DNA of 64,000 nt from Ignavibacteriota bacterium (GCA_019637995.1 JAHBUQ010000001.1:1415589-1479588); one strand, 5' to 3'; counted from the first letter of the stretch, positions 26,784 to 36,073 are shown. Numbers and translations: made by a program. The notes: generated by a model not told the origin, from the sequence alone.

Positions 26784-29700
26784 ATGTTAAAAACTGACTT
26801 TACTTTTACAAAAGATCAAACTCTTGCATTAATGAGAGACAGACATCTGGTAGTTACTGCCAATGCAGGAAGCGGCAAGACCAGTGTGCTTGTTGAGAAG
26901 TATTTGGATTTACTCCTGCATTTACGAAAGAAGAAACCTTATGATGCTATTCGTTCAATTGTTGCAATTACGTTTACAAGACAAGCGGCTGGTGATATGA
27001 AAGCGAAAATAACATCAAAAATAAGCAAACGAATGATTGAGGACCCGGGCAATCTGAAAATGTGGAAGCAGCTTAGAGAACAAATATCTTCTGCTAAAGT
27101 TTCGACTATTCACAGTTTCTGCAATAGTCTGCTGAGAGATTACCCTGTTGAAGCTGAAATTTCACCGGTATTCAGGGAAATGGATGAATATGAAAGCAAT
27201 TATTTTGCTGAATTTGCGGTGGATAGTATAATTGACGATTATTCATCTGCTCTGCAAAATGGTAACTTCGATGAAAACATTGAAAATTATGCCGAATTAT
27301 TAACAAGCGTCAGTATATCCAAATTAAGACAATTTCTTGTACAAATTGTTAAGGAGCCGGTTCTGCTGAGGAGTCTGAAAGATTTTTACAATAATAATCC
27401 TGAAGAAACCTATCAGATTTACCTTACTATATTTAAAGAATATTTTAAGAATAACATTAATGAAATTGCAGAGATATTTAATAATTCACACGATGTAATT
27501 GAATCTTCTGTCAAAAATTATCATGAAATAAAAATTGCTATAGATACTTTTACAGACCATGTCAAAAATAAAGATTTCGATATTTCTCTTGCAATTATCT
27601 ACCTGAAAATTATCCATAATCTTAAAGTTGGTAATAAGAAGCTGACAAATTTCATTGTAGATGCATATTTTTCAAATACTGCAAAAAAGACAGAGTATAG
27701 GGATAAAATAAAAGAGATATTGGAAATTAATATTAATTACTTAGATGGAAATGATGATAGTAGTCTTTACTTAAAAAATATTTACTCATTTGTCGAACTT
27801 GCTTTGGAAGCAGATGCAAGACTTTGGGAAATGAAACATGAGCAGTCTGCTTATACATTTGACGACTTGCTGATATTGGCACTTAGACTTATGGAAAATG
27901 ATGAAGTCAGGGGCAAAATCATAAAAGATTTAGATTTTTTGATGGTTGATGAGTTTCAGGATACAAATCATATTCAGTATGATATGGTTCGCAGATTAGT
28001 TCCACAACTTGCGGATACTGACTATAAGGATAGTCCAAAAGTATTTATTGTAGGTGATGCGAAACAGTCAATTTATGGATTCAGATCAGCTGATGTTTCA
28101 GTATTCAATCAAGCACAAACAGATATTGAATCTTTTAATAGAGCAGCTGTCAACGAAAAAAGATTATCCAGAAGTCCATATATTTTTGATAAATTTCAAG
28201 ATGTCAGCGATTCTCAGTCCTGGGGTAGAATATCACTTGCCGATACATTCAGACTTTTACCCGCTGTTGCTCATTTTACAAATGCAGTTTGTAGTAATCT
28301 CTTCGATAGTAAGAAATCCGGCATTTCTTACGAAAAGCTTGTTTGTGGCAGAAGTTTAATACACCCACTAACAAATGACGATATTATCACTCATGAAAAT
28401 GGAGCCATTAAATTTTTAGTAGCTATAAAACCACGTAAGGATGAATCTCACGAGTCGGATATATATCCTTCTGAAGAAAATCTTACTGCTGATTATATAC
28501 AAAATATTATTAAAGGAAAATCTGTTTTAAAAATTCATAATGGTTCTGAATATATCAATCCTAATTATAAAGATATTGCTATACTTTGCCGCAAGAAAAG
28601 CAGCATTCAAAAACTTTCAAAAGTATTTATCGAGAAAAAAATACCATATTCAATAGTATCGGGAAAAGGATTTTATCAAACTCAGGAAATAAGTGATTTC
28701 CTGTCGCTACTAAATTTTATTACTAATCAAAATGACGATATTGGTATAGCAGGTGTACTGAAATCTCCGATGTTTAATTTGAATGATGGCGAACTGATGA
28801 ATATTGCACGCCAAAAAGGCAGCACATTTTTTGAAAAATTTAAATCTTATCAAACCGATGTTGCAGATTCGGCATTTTTTATCAATCGCGCCCGGATAAT
28901 TCTACAGGAACTAATTGATATTTCTTCTGTTCTTTCGGTTTCTGAACTTATTATCAAAATCATTGAATTAACTGATTATTTCGGCGCTATAGAAAAATTC
29001 GATGCACGGGAACAGATTAAATCCAATATTTCGAGACTTATTGAATCAGCTCGTGAATTTGAAAGTAAAGGCTATAAGAGTCTTTATGAATTTATTCGTC
29101 GGGCATACTCACTTATTGATTTCTCAAGTGAAGCTGAAGCGGCGTTTATAAGCGATGATAATGTAGTCCGAATAATGACAGTTCATGCTTCAAAAGGTCT
29201 TGAGTTTCCTGTTGTAATTTTATTTGATTCCAATTCAAGAGGTTCTGCGGATTCAGGCATTATCAAAAGTAAAAATCTTGGAATATCTCTTCCAATGATG
29301 CTTCCTGCTAATTCAGGAGAAGGCGAAAAATTCATACTAAATAGCGCTGATACAGTTGTTCAGAAAGTAGTGAAAGATGTTAAATCTAATGACGATTTGG
29401 CTGAAGAAGCCAGACTGCTATATGTTGCTATGACTCGCGCTAAATACCATCTTATCATTTCAGCGACTTTGCGACAAACCCAAAAAAGCTATTCCTTAGA
29501 AAAAAAGTCATTTTTTGGACTTATAACTAAATCTATTGATAAAAGCATTGATTTATTTGCAGAGCAAGATAATATCACGATTACAGACATACTTGATTTC
29601 ACCGAAGGAGAAAATTTAAATCTCATTCAAAAAATCGAAATTATTCGGGAATGCACAGGTTTTGATAATGTAAAGGTTATTTCTGATATCCAATTTGAAA

Positions 29701-30500
29701 ACATTTTTGAAAATAATTTAGATTATTACACTAATAAAATTTGCCCGGAAAACAGATTTGATATACTTTCAGCAACCAAGTACAGTATTTTTTTGAATGA
29801 TTTTGATTCGTTCAGTAAAAGATATATTTTAGGACTTCCAGATAAACCCAACTTTATAGCTGATTACGATACTCCGGATGAGAATGAAAAATTTGAAGAA
29901 GTTCAAAAGGCAGACGGAACTCTCTACGGCTCAATTATTCACCGAATTTGCGAGCGGATAAATGAGTGGTGCAGCGATGCAAAAAGTGAAAATTACAACT
30001 CTTTAGAACTTGTTATCAATCAAACTTTGGAGGAATTCAATCAAACTGATAATGATTCAATTATCGAACGTGCTAATAGGGAAAGTAATATGATTTTAAA
30101 AAATCATTTTATTCAAGAAAATTTTGACAATTTTCAATACTCTGAATTTGAAAAAGAACTTAATATGCCACTTGCCGGCTCAATTATTACGGGAAATATT
30201 GATTTACTTTTAAAAAATCACGATAACAGTATAATTGAAGTTTGGGATTGGAAATCAAATCATGTCACCGATAAAAATGATGCGGATAAATTGCTTGAGC
30301 ACTATCGCCCACAGCTTGAGCTTTATTTGTATTTGATTTCCAAGCTATATCAGCAAAAAGAGCGATACACAGGAAGGTTGCTTTTTACAATGGCTGCAGA
30401 TATAGATTACTTCATGACTGAAATTAGTTTATCACAAAAGGATATTGATAATTTCGAGAAACAATTTACTGAAAAACTATTTGAAATAAAATCTTATTAA
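26784..30500 (+). CDS. AddA/RecB-like UvrD helicase-nuclease
   Basis: 1,238 residues from ATG 26784 (a TTG at 26775 would add three). A superfamily I helicase: Walker A NAGSGKT (K32), DEFQDT in motif II, the motif near GDAKQSIYGFRSAD, HASKGLEFPVV (motif V region) and YVAMTRAK (motif VI). The C-terminal ~150 residues form a PD-(D/E)XK nuclease: GNIDLLL followed by WDWKSN. This is the domain order of AddA, which with AddB processes double-strand ends for RecA. No AddB-like gene is adjacent in this window; the next gene is pabB. It is preceded by a good promoter. Confidence 0.88.
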   Translation: MLKTDFTFTKDQTLALMRDRHLVVTANAGSGKTSVLVEKYLDLLLHLRKKKPYDAIRSIVAITFTRQAAGDMKAKITSKISKRMIEDPGNLKMWKQLREQISSAKVSTIHSFCNSLLRDYPVEAEISPVFREMDEYESNYFAEFAVDSIIDDYSSALQNGNFDENIENYAELLTSVSISKLRQFLVQIVKEPVLLRSLKDFYNNNPEETYQIYLTIFKEYFKNNINEIAEIFNNSHDVIESSVKNYHEIKIAIDTFTDHVKNKDFDISLAIIYLKIIHNLKVGNKKLTNFIVDAYFSNTAKKTEYRDKIKEILEININYLDGNDDSSLYLKNIYSFVELALEADARLWEMKHEQSAYTFDDLLILALRLMENDEVRGKIIKDLDFLMVDEFQDTNHIQYDMVRRLVPQLADTDYKDSPKVFIVGDAKQSIYGFRSADVSVFNQAQTDIESFNRAAVNEKRLSRSPYIFDKFQDVSDSQSWGRISLADTFRLLPAVAHFTNAVCSNLFDSKKSGISYEKLVCGRSLIHPLTNDDIITHENGAIKFLVAIKPRKDESHESDIYPSEENLTADYIQNIIKGKSVLKIHNGSEYINPNYKDIAILCRKKSSIQKLSKVFIEKKIPYSIVSGKGFYQTQEISDFLSLLNFITNQNDDIGIAGVLKSPMFNLNDGELMNIARQKGSTFFEKFKSYQTDVADSAFFINRARIILQELIDISSVLSVSELIIKIIELTDYFGAIEKFDAREQIKSNISRLIESAREFESKGYKSLYEFIRRAYSLIDFSSEAEAAFISDDNVVRIMTVHASKGLEFPVVILFDSNSRGSADSGIIKSKNLGISLPMMLPANSGEGEKFILNSADTVVQKVVKDVKSNDDLAEEARLLYVAMTRAKYHLIISATLRQTQKSYSLEKKSFFGLITKSIDKSIDLFAEQDNITITDILDFTEGENLNLIQKIEIIRECTGFDNVKVISDIQFENIFENNLDYYTNKICPENRFDILSATKYSIFLNDFDSFSKRYILGLPDKPNFIADYDTPDENEKFEEVQKADGTLYGSIIHRICERINEWCSDAKSENYNSLELVINQTLEEFNQTDNDSIIERANRESNMILKNHFIQENFDNFQYSEFEKELNMPLAGSIITGNIDLLLKNHDNSIIEVWDWKSNHVTDKNDADKLLEHYRPQLELYLYLISKLYQQKERYTGRLLFTMAADIDYFMTEISLSQKDIDNFEKQFTEKLFEIKSY

Positions 30501-30535
30501 TATCGAATAAGAAATTTTAATTATAATTCAAATTG

Positions 30536-31522
30536 ATGAATTTAAATACTGAAAAAAACGATTTTATAAATAAAATGAACACATATGGAGGCGATAAAAC
30601 TCCTTTTTTGTTCATTATTGATTTTGATTCTATTAAGCCTATAATTATTCCAATTTCGGAAATTAATCCCGAAGAGATAATTTTTCAAACTGAAATCTTA
30701 GACAATTTCAATCGAAATGAAAAACAATACCCTAAAGAATTCACATTTGAAAAATTTCCTATTTCATATACTCAATATAAAAAAGCCTTTGACCGGGTTA
30801 TGGACAATATTCTTTCAGGGAATTCTTACCTTCTCAATCTCACTTTTCCTACAAAAGTAGAGACTACGTTGACTCTTATGGAAATTTTAAAGTATTCCAA
30901 GGCAAAATATAAATTGTATTTCAAAAATCAATTTATTTGCTTTTCGCCTGAGATATTTATAAAAATTATTGATGGAAAAATTTTCTCTTATCCTATGAAA
31001 GGCACTATTGACGCTGCAATTGAAAATGCAGAGGAAATTATTATGAGTGATGAGAAAGAGTTTGCAGAGCATAATACAATAGTTGATTTAATAAGAAACG
31101 ACCTTTCAATTGTATCAAAAAAAGTACGTGTCTCAAAATTCCGATATGCTGATTATATACGGACAAATAATAAGAATCTGATTCAAATCAGCTCAGAGAT
31201 TTGTGGCGAGTTGCCAAAAGACTGGCATCATAATATTGGCAATATATTCGGGAAATTACTCCCTGCAGGCTCGGTAACCGGAGCTCCGAAACAAAAAACA
31301 GTGGAAATTATCAATCAAGTTGAGGGCTACAAAAGAGGTTATTATACTGGTATATTTGGTGTGTTTGACGGTGAAAATATTGACAGCGGAGTAATGATAA
31401 GATACATCGAAAATATTGACGGCGAATTATACTTCAAAAGTGGTGGCGGCATTACATCGCAAAGCAATCCCGAAGCTGAATTTCAAGAATTAATTGATAA
31501 AGTCTATGTACCTGTTTTTTGA
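30536..31522 (+). CDS. pabB: Aminodeoxychorismate synthase component I
   Basis: 328 residues from ATG 30536 (a TTG just before is possible). The chorismate-binding domain motifs are present: SGNSYLLNLTFPT, FSPEIF, the PMKGTIDA stretch with the Lys typical of PabB enzymes, RNDLS, and the end GAPKQKTVEII...YTGIFG...GGGIT. It converts chorismate, with an amidotransferase partner, to 4-amino-4-deoxychorismate for folate synthesis. It is shorter than classical PabB, lacking most of the N-terminal half, as is usual in this group. It overlaps the lyase gene by 17 bases, forming a two-gene folate unit. Confidence 0.88.
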   Translation: MNLNTEKNDFINKMNTYGGDKTPFLFIIDFDSIKPIIIPISEINPEEIIFQTEILDNFNRNEKQYPKEFTFEKFPISYTQYKKAFDRVMDNILSGNSYLLNLTFPTKVETTLTLMEILKYSKAKYKLYFKNQFICFSPEIFIKIIDGKIFSYPMKGTIDAAIENAEEIIMSDEKEFAEHNTIVDLIRNDLSIVSKKVRVSKFRYADYIRTNNKNLIQISSEICGELPKDWHHNIGNIFGKLLPAGSVTGAPKQKTVEIINQVEGYKRGYYTGIFGVFDGENIDSGVMIRYIENIDGELYFKSGGGITSQSNPEAEFQELIDKVYVPVF

Positions 31523-32096
31523 ATCAATTAAGTGCATCAATGGTAAATTGGATAATATTGATTATCATAATAGCCGTGTCAGGAAAACTCTTGCGGCGTT
31601 TTATAATGGCTCAAGTTTTGATCTATCCGAAATAATTGTGCCCGATAGGTACAAAGTCGGTTTATATAAATTAAGAGTAATATATTCGGACAAAATAGAA
31701 AAATTCGAGCTTCTACCCTATCAAAAAAGAGAGATAAAAAGTCTGAAAATTATTGAAACAAACGATATTAATTATAATTATAAATATTTTGACAGAACTC
31801 AATTAAACAACTTTTTTTCAATGCGTGGCAAGTGTGATGATATAATAATTTTAAAAAATGGACTTGCAACTGATTCATCCTACTCAAATTTGGTTTTTGA
31901 TGATGGCATAAATCTCTTTACTCCAAAAACATATTTACTTAAAGGGACAAAAATCAGCAAACTTATTGATGATAGTATTGTGAGTTTAAAGGAAATTAAA
32001 ATAAGTGAATTTTATAATTTCAAACAAGTTCATCTTATTAATGCCATGCTTGATATTGGAGATACGGTAATTCAAATTGAGAATATTATTCAATAA
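31506..32096 (+). CDS. pabC: Aminodeoxychorismate lyase-like PLP enzyme
   Basis: 196 residues from ATG 31506. Fold-type IV aminotransferase family: the start FFESIKCINGKLDNIDYHNSRV matches the opening strand and HxxR region, and the later NGLATDSSYSNLVF matches the 'E.S.SN(I/V)' cofactor-binding region, with Asp-Ser-Ser in place of the common Glu. The PLP Lys is probably the one in YKVGLYKLRVIY. Members release pyruvate from aminodeoxychorismate to give 4-aminobenzoate. Overlap with pabB supports this. It is short for the family and the first start is uncertain, so the symbol rests partly on context. Confidence 0.75.
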   Translation: MYLFFESIKCINGKLDNIDYHNSRVRKTLAAFYNGSSFDLSEIIVPDRYKVGLYKLRVIYSDKIEKFELLPYQKREIKSLKIIETNDINYNYKYFDRTQLNNFFSMRGKCDDIIILKNGLATDSSYSNLVFDDGINLFTPKTYLLKGTKISKLIDDSIVSLKEIKISEFYNFKQVHLINAMLDIGDTVIQIENIIQ

Positions 32097-32161
32097 TTTT
32101 ACCCCAAAATTAAACCTATTGAACAATTATTTGTCAAAAATATACTTTTTTTATTTTTTTA

Positions 32162-33529
32162 ATGAGAGAAAAATTGATTCGAATATTACTTCTTATAGCA
32201 ATTATAAGTTACAACAGCTTGTCAATAGAATTTGATGAGCATCTGAGAAATGATTTTCAGGATTTTCTTGATAATTTTCGAGAAGTTCATAATATTAAAG
32301 GTGTTTCTGTTTGTGTAAAATCTAAAGATGATTTGTGGCTTGGAACATCAGGAATTTCAAACGAAGAACAGCCCGTTCTCTCTGAAATGCTATTTGGAAT
32401 CGGCAGTATAACTAAGACTATGACGGCAACTGTTATACTTAAATTATGCGAGGAGGGAGTAATCAATCTTGACGAAAAAATCGGCAAATGGTTTGACGGA
32501 CATGAGTTTATTGATAGCGATATCACAATCAGACAACTTCTTAACCATACAAGCGGACTTTATGATTACTCTGCTAATCCTGATTATCACAATGCAATAT
32601 ATCAAAATGCAATGAGAATCTTCTCGCCGCGTGAGCTGCTGCAATTTATTCACAAGCCACTTTTTCCAAAAGGGACTGACTGGCAGTATTGCAATACAAA
32701 TTATATGTTAGCCGGAATAATCATTTCCGAAAGCACCGGCAAAAAGGTATCCGAATTATATCGTGAATATATTTGGGATAATATTGGCTTAAGTAATACT
32801 TATCTCGCAGTTGAGGAGGAAATGACAGGTATTATAGCAAATCGTTGGGTGAATGAAAACAATCTAAGCAATATTCCCATCAATGCAGCATTCAGCGGCG
32901 CCTGGACTTCCGGCTCAGTCTTTTCCACTGCTTATGAAACAGCATTATTTGTGGAGGCGTTAAATTCTGCAGGGATTATAAATAAAGAAAGCTTAAACGA
33001 GATGTTTGATTTTGTGGCTGCAAGTGATTATGGGCTCGGCATCAGCAAGAAAATCATTGATGGATCTGAAGTTCGTGGGCATACAGGTTCAATAAGGGGA
33101 TATAATTCAATAGCACTGTATATTCCAAAATATGAAATAACCATTGTTATCCTTGTTAATTCATCTCCAGCATCTCCAGTATTTCTGGCAGAGCGAATAA
33201 TCAGGCATCTGAATCAAAATTACCCTTCGTCATATTTCAAGAAAAATGTAAAAAGTATTTTAAGCATTTTCCCAAATCCCGCTACAGATTTCATCACAAT
33301 ACAACTCAGCAACAAAGGGCTTCAGCCCTTTGCAGCAGGAGATAAAGTGCAGATATTTGATATGCTTGGATTGGAAGTCATATCCACCCAGTCAGCTTCG
33401 CAGCCACCCACGGGTGAGGGGAATTTAAGAATTGATGTGTCGCATCTGCCGGCAGGTGTGTATTTCATAAAAATAAATTGTAGCAATGGAGCTTGCTCCA
33501 TTGTTGAAAAATTTGTGAAGCAATTGTAG
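32162..33529 (+). CDS. Secreted serine hydrolase (beta-lactamase class C fold) with T9SS tail
   Basis: 455 residues. The signal peptide (1-~22) leads into a class C beta-lactamase/DD-peptidase domain (~40-350) with S82-x-x-K85 (SITK), YCN (near 178) and HTGS. It is likely an esterase or peptidase; these proteins are seldom true beta-lactamases. Residues ~372-455 are a type IX secretion sorting domain (FPNPATDFITI ... VQIFDMLG ... LPAGVYFIKI). Unusually, that domain contains three palindromic DNA inserts that are translated in frame (at 33313, 33405 and 33476). The product should be exported across the outer membrane. Confidence 0.85.
   Translation: MREKLIRILLLIAIISYNSLSIEFDEHLRNDFQDFLDNFREVHNIKGVSVCVKSKDDLWLGTSGISNEEQPVLSEMLFGIGSITKTMTATVILKLCEEGVINLDEKIGKWFDGHEFIDSDITIRQLLNHTSGLYDYSANPDYHNAIYQNAMRIFSPRELLQFIHKPLFPKGTDWQYCNTNYMLAGIIISESTGKKVSELYREYIWDNIGLSNTYLAVEEEMTGIIANRWVNENNLSNIPINAAFSGAWTSGSVFSTAYETALFVEALNSAGIINKESLNEMFDFVAASDYGLGISKKIIDGSEVRGHTGSIRGYNSIALYIPKYEITIVILVNSSPASPVFLAERIIRHLNQNYPSSYFKKNVKSILSIFPNPATDFITIQLSNKGLQPFAAGDKVQIFDMLGLEVISTQSASQPPTGEGNLRIDVSHLPAGVYFIKINCSNGACSIVEKFVKQL
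33313..33332. repeat. Palindromic repeat, type 1, inside CDS
   Basis: Arms CAAAGGGCT and AGCCCTTTG pair perfectly around TC. It is translated within the sorting domain as NKGLQPF. A degenerate copy lies at 34351-34370 outside genes. Confidence 0.75.
33476..33505. repeat. Palindromic repeat, type 2, copy inside CDS
   Basis: A 30-base unit containing arms CAATGGAGC and GCTCCATTG around TT. It is read in frame as NCSNGACSIV near the C terminus of the serine hydrolase, between the last sorting-domain strand and the final EKFVKQL. The second copy starts 46 bases downstream. Confidence 0.75.
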
Positions 33530-33551
33530 CAATGGAGCATGCTCCATTGTT
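33522..33551. repeat. Palindromic repeat, type 2, copy across stop codon
   Basis: Same 30-base unit as at 33476-33505 with one base different in the loop (AT for TT); arms CAATGGAGC/GCTCCATTG. It overlaps the stop codon of the serine hydrolase and could also act as its terminator, though no T-run follows. Confidence 0.75.
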
Positions 33552-33614
33552 TATGCAAATAGATGTCCTACACTTCGCAGTTGTAGCACATCATAAAGCT
33601 ATTTTCAAAAAACT

Positions 33615-33968
33615 TTATGATTGGGTTTCAATATTTTCGTACAAGGTTTCAACTTTTTTTAGTAGTGGATTTAAATCATTCTGAATGATATGCCAAACTA
33701 ATTCGAAATCAATTCCAAAATATTCATGAATAATTCTATTTCTCAATCCTCTTAAACGTGCCCAAGGTATATCGCTATGTTGATTTTTAAAATCAACATC
33801 TATTCTGTTTGATGCTTCTCCAATAATTTCAAAATTTCTAACCACTGCATCTCTTGTCCGTTCGTCTATCACAAAAGTATCAAAATCATATCCATAAACA
33901 TAATTATAAATTTTATTACCGGATTCAAGAATATCTTCAAGTAACAATTTTCTATGACGTTTAGACAT
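33615..33968 (-). CDS. hepT: HepT-like toxin (RNase, DUF86)
   Basis: 117 residues from ATG 33968, chosen because it overlaps the antitoxin by eight bases; a frame opening at 33986 would add six residues. The HEPN motif R-x4-H-x-Y is present as R76, H81, Y83 in RNRIIHEY. HepT cleaves RNA and is inhibited when the MntA antitoxin attaches AMP to the motif Tyr, so Y83 is the likely target. The order mntA-hepT matches known pairs. The module sits between the repeats and the phosphofructokinase gene. Confidence 0.88.
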   Translation of the reverse strand: MSKRHRKLLLEDILESGNKIYNYVYGYDFDTFVIDERTRDAVVRNFEIIGEASNRIDVDFKNQHSDIPWARLRGLRNRIIHEYFGIDFELVWHIIQNDLNPLLKKVETLYENIETQS

Positions 33969-34251
33969 AAAGCAAATCTCTTTCAATTTCTTTGAAATAT
34001 TTATCTTTAATAGCTTTTGATGAAACTAAATCTACATTTTTTCCAAGAATTTCTGATAATTCATCTGCAAGGTCAATAAACCTAATACCTATCTGCTCGT
34101 TGAAATCTACCAGGATGTCCACATCACTGTCAAGATTATTATCTTTTCGACTATAAGAACCAAATAATGCCATTTTGTTAATGGGATATTTTTCCATCAG
34201 ACTTTTTTTATTTGTCTGTAGTAAAGATAATATATTTTCTCTTGATAACAT
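33961..34251 (-). CDS. mntA: MntA-like nucleotidyltransferase antitoxin
   Basis: 96 residues of minimal nucleotidyltransferase fold: GS at 31-32, ten residues, then D43-V-D45 (GSYSRKDNNLDSDVD), with a third Asp-like position later. It adenylylates the HepT toxin and so neutralises it. It is the upstream gene of the pair, overlapping hepT. Upstream on the - strand lies a 370-base gap that must hold its promoter. Confidence 0.88.
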   Translation of the reverse strand: MLSRENILSLLQTNKKSLMEKYPINKMALFGSYSRKDNNLDSDVDILVDFNEQIGIRFIDLADELSEILGKNVDLVSSKAIKDKYFKEIERDLLYV

Positions 34252-34350
34252 TTCGCTTTAACTTAATGTATTGCAAACTTATTTTATGACTATCAAGCCG
34301 AATTTTTCTTGTAATTTTTATATAAAATAAATAATTAAATATAGTTAAAC

Positions 34351-34370
34351 AACAAAGGGCTTCAACCCTT
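34351..34370. repeat. Degenerate type 1 palindromic repeat
   Basis: AACAAAGGGCTTCA followed by ACCCTT is the same as the type 1 repeat at 33311-33330 except for one base (A for G), which weakens the palindrome. It lies in a gap between mntA and the phosphofructokinase gene. Confidence 0.6.
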
Positions 34371-34434
34371 AGTGATAAGACTATGTAGCCAAAACAGATG
34401 AGGCTGTCTGATAAGTACAGCCTTCCATATTTTT

Positions 34435-34467
34435 AAAAATAAAAAAGCTACCTCAAGATTAGATAGC
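34435..34467 (-). terminator. Terminator of the phosphofructokinase gene
   Basis: On the - strand GCTATC pairs with GGTAGC (one G-T pair) around a 9-base loop, followed by TTTTTTATTTTT. It lies about 160 bases after the phosphofructokinase stop, rather far, with a moderate stem. Confidence 0.45.
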
Positions 34468-34624
34468 CAAAACGATTAGATAAAATTAGAAAAAGTATCA
34501 GACTCAGTATTAACAACTTATGACTTCGTGAAATACATCTTCAAAAACCGGATTATTACATAAATCTGATACATTTACTATTATTTCAAAAATGCTTATT
34601 AAATATTATTTTTCTGGCAGTTTT

Positions 34625-35836
34625 CTACATATACCTGTGAATTATGCCTTCCTGAAGATTGAATTTTGCTTCAAAACTAATTGGCTCACGTCCGAAACAA
34701 ACTCCCAAAGATTCATGAAAAGCAATTTCATCGAGGTCAACATATCTTTGCTTTATAGCTTCTGAAGTAGGGTAATAAGTAACATCATGACCTTCGACAC
34801 CAACGACAGTAACACCATAGATACCCTTTTTCATCAAAAGCATTGCCGCACCACCCGCCTGTTTTCCGAATGTAACATCATAAGCACTTGTCTGTCCGGC
34901 ACGCACAAGATGTCCAAGCTGAACTTCGCGAATCTCAGGATGCATATAAATATTTTCAACATATATTCCTTCCCTTTTAAGGACAAATTCCCAGTATGAG
35001 TCTTGCTTCGCAAAATTTTCTAATTGCCTTCTTATGTAACTGCCCACACCTGAAAGTCTTTTATGACCAAAAGAATCAAGTCCTGAATCATCATCTGTGA
35101 AATATTTACCATCTTTATTCTTGACACCTTCGGCTGCAACTATAATATATGTAGAACCTTTCACATCGCTTGTCATCAGACGGTTAATATATGTAGTTTT
35201 GAAGTGATTATAAACAATTTCATAATCTACTTCGACTTCGGGAATCAAAATACAATCTGCATCTGCACCAATTCCTCCTCGAAACGCTGTATGACCGGCG
35301 TATCTTCCGAATACTTCAATAATCAGGGCGCGATTATGAGTCAGACCAGTTGTTCGAAGCTCGTCAGTAAATTTGGAAATTCTGTTAATAGTTGAATCGC
35401 CACCAACTGAATATGTCTGCAAATCCAAATCCATTGTTTTCGGGACGTGCACACAATTTATACCTTCCTCGATTAAGTCCACAACGACCGAGCCTGTATC
35501 GTCACCTCCTGCAATGATTAGTCCGTCAATATTATGTTTTTTTAATCCACTTCTAATTATATTATATTTATCAGGGTCTTGAATTTTACTTATTTTTACG
35601 CGTGAGTGACCTGCTTCAGAGCCTGCAACGCCAGAATGAATTTTATCGGCTCTTGCGAAATCAATTACAACAGGCTCTAAATTATTCAAATTGTACAAAC
35701 CGGCATAACCATTCGGTATTAAACACGCTTCAACACCAAGAGTATAGCCCATTCTCGCCGCACCTGTAATTACAGCGTTCAGCCCACCACAATCACCACC
35801 ACTTGTTATAATGCCTATCCTTTTTATGTCTGACAT
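34625..35836 (-). CDS. 6-phosphofructokinase, PPi-type active site
   Basis: 403 residues from ATG 35836 (start MSDIKRIGIITSGGD); an upstream ATG at 35875 would add 13 residues of unlikely sequence. The substrate loop GGDCGGLNA (14-21) and the phosphoryl-donor loop GGDDTGS (110-116) are present. Two sites separate ATP- from PPi-dependent enzymes: here they read D113 (Gly104 of E. coli PfkA) and K133 in VPKTMD (Gly124), both the PPi state. The predicted reaction is reversible fructose-6-phosphate phosphorylation using pyrophosphate. The PPi specificity is inferred from these residues; biochemical type within the family was not tested. Confidence 0.85.
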   Translation of the reverse strand: MSDIKRIGIITSGGDCGGLNAVITGAARMGYTLGVEACLIPNGYAGLYNLNNLEPVVIDFARADKIHSGVAGSEAGHSRVKISKIQDPDKYNIIRSGLKKHNIDGLIIAGGDDTGSVVVDLIEEGINCVHVPKTMDLDLQTYSVGGDSTINRISKFTDELRTTGLTHNRALIIEVFGRYAGHTAFRGGIGADADCILIPEVEVDYEIVYNHFKTTYINRLMTSDVKGSTYIIVAAEGVKNKDGKYFTDDDSGLDSFGHKRLSGVGSYIRRQLENFAKQDSYWEFVLKREGIYVENIYMHPEIREVQLGHLVRAGQTSAYDVTFGKQAGGAAMLLMKKGIYGVTVVGVEGHDVTYYPTSEAIKQRYVDLDEIAFHESLGVCFGREPISFEAKFNLQEGIIHRYM

Positions 35837-36049
35837 CCAGCACCTTTTATTTAAAGTAAAAAAAATATAATACAAAATTAATAAGATTTATCCTAATATT
35901 AGCATTATTAATAGAATTTCTAAATTTTTATAATATATTTAGTATTTTTTCTACTGATTGATTGATTTTTATGGATATAATTGGAACAAGGAGATAATAA
36001 AAATTTATCATGAGAAGTTTAGGAAGGTTCAGGCATATTATATAAAAAA

Positions 36050-36073
36050 TGCCACACTTATGTAAGTGTGGCA
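36050..36073 (-). terminator. Terminator of the aminotransferase-like gene
   Basis: Perfect 11-bp arms (TGCCACACTTA / TAAGTGTGGCA) around TG; on the - strand TTTTTT follows. It is 93 bases after the stop at 36166. The rest of the 329-base gap 35837-36165 holds no gene-like frame. Confidence 0.75.

Larger units (their letters stand above)
34252..34624. other. Intergenic stretch with repeat and hairpins
   Basis: This 373-base gap holds the degenerate type 1 repeat (34351-34370), a 7-bp hairpin (AGGCTGT 34401-34407 / ACAGCCT 34417-34423) that shares CTGTCTGATAA with the inverted repeat at 19,454, and a - strand terminator. No coding-like frame is present. Confidence 0.5.

Noticed and set aside
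33405..33416. Third palindrome in the sorting domain as a full repeat family member
   Set aside because: The arms (CACCC/GGGTG) are only 5 bp and no second copy was found in the window, so it is mentioned with the others but not listed as its own repeat.
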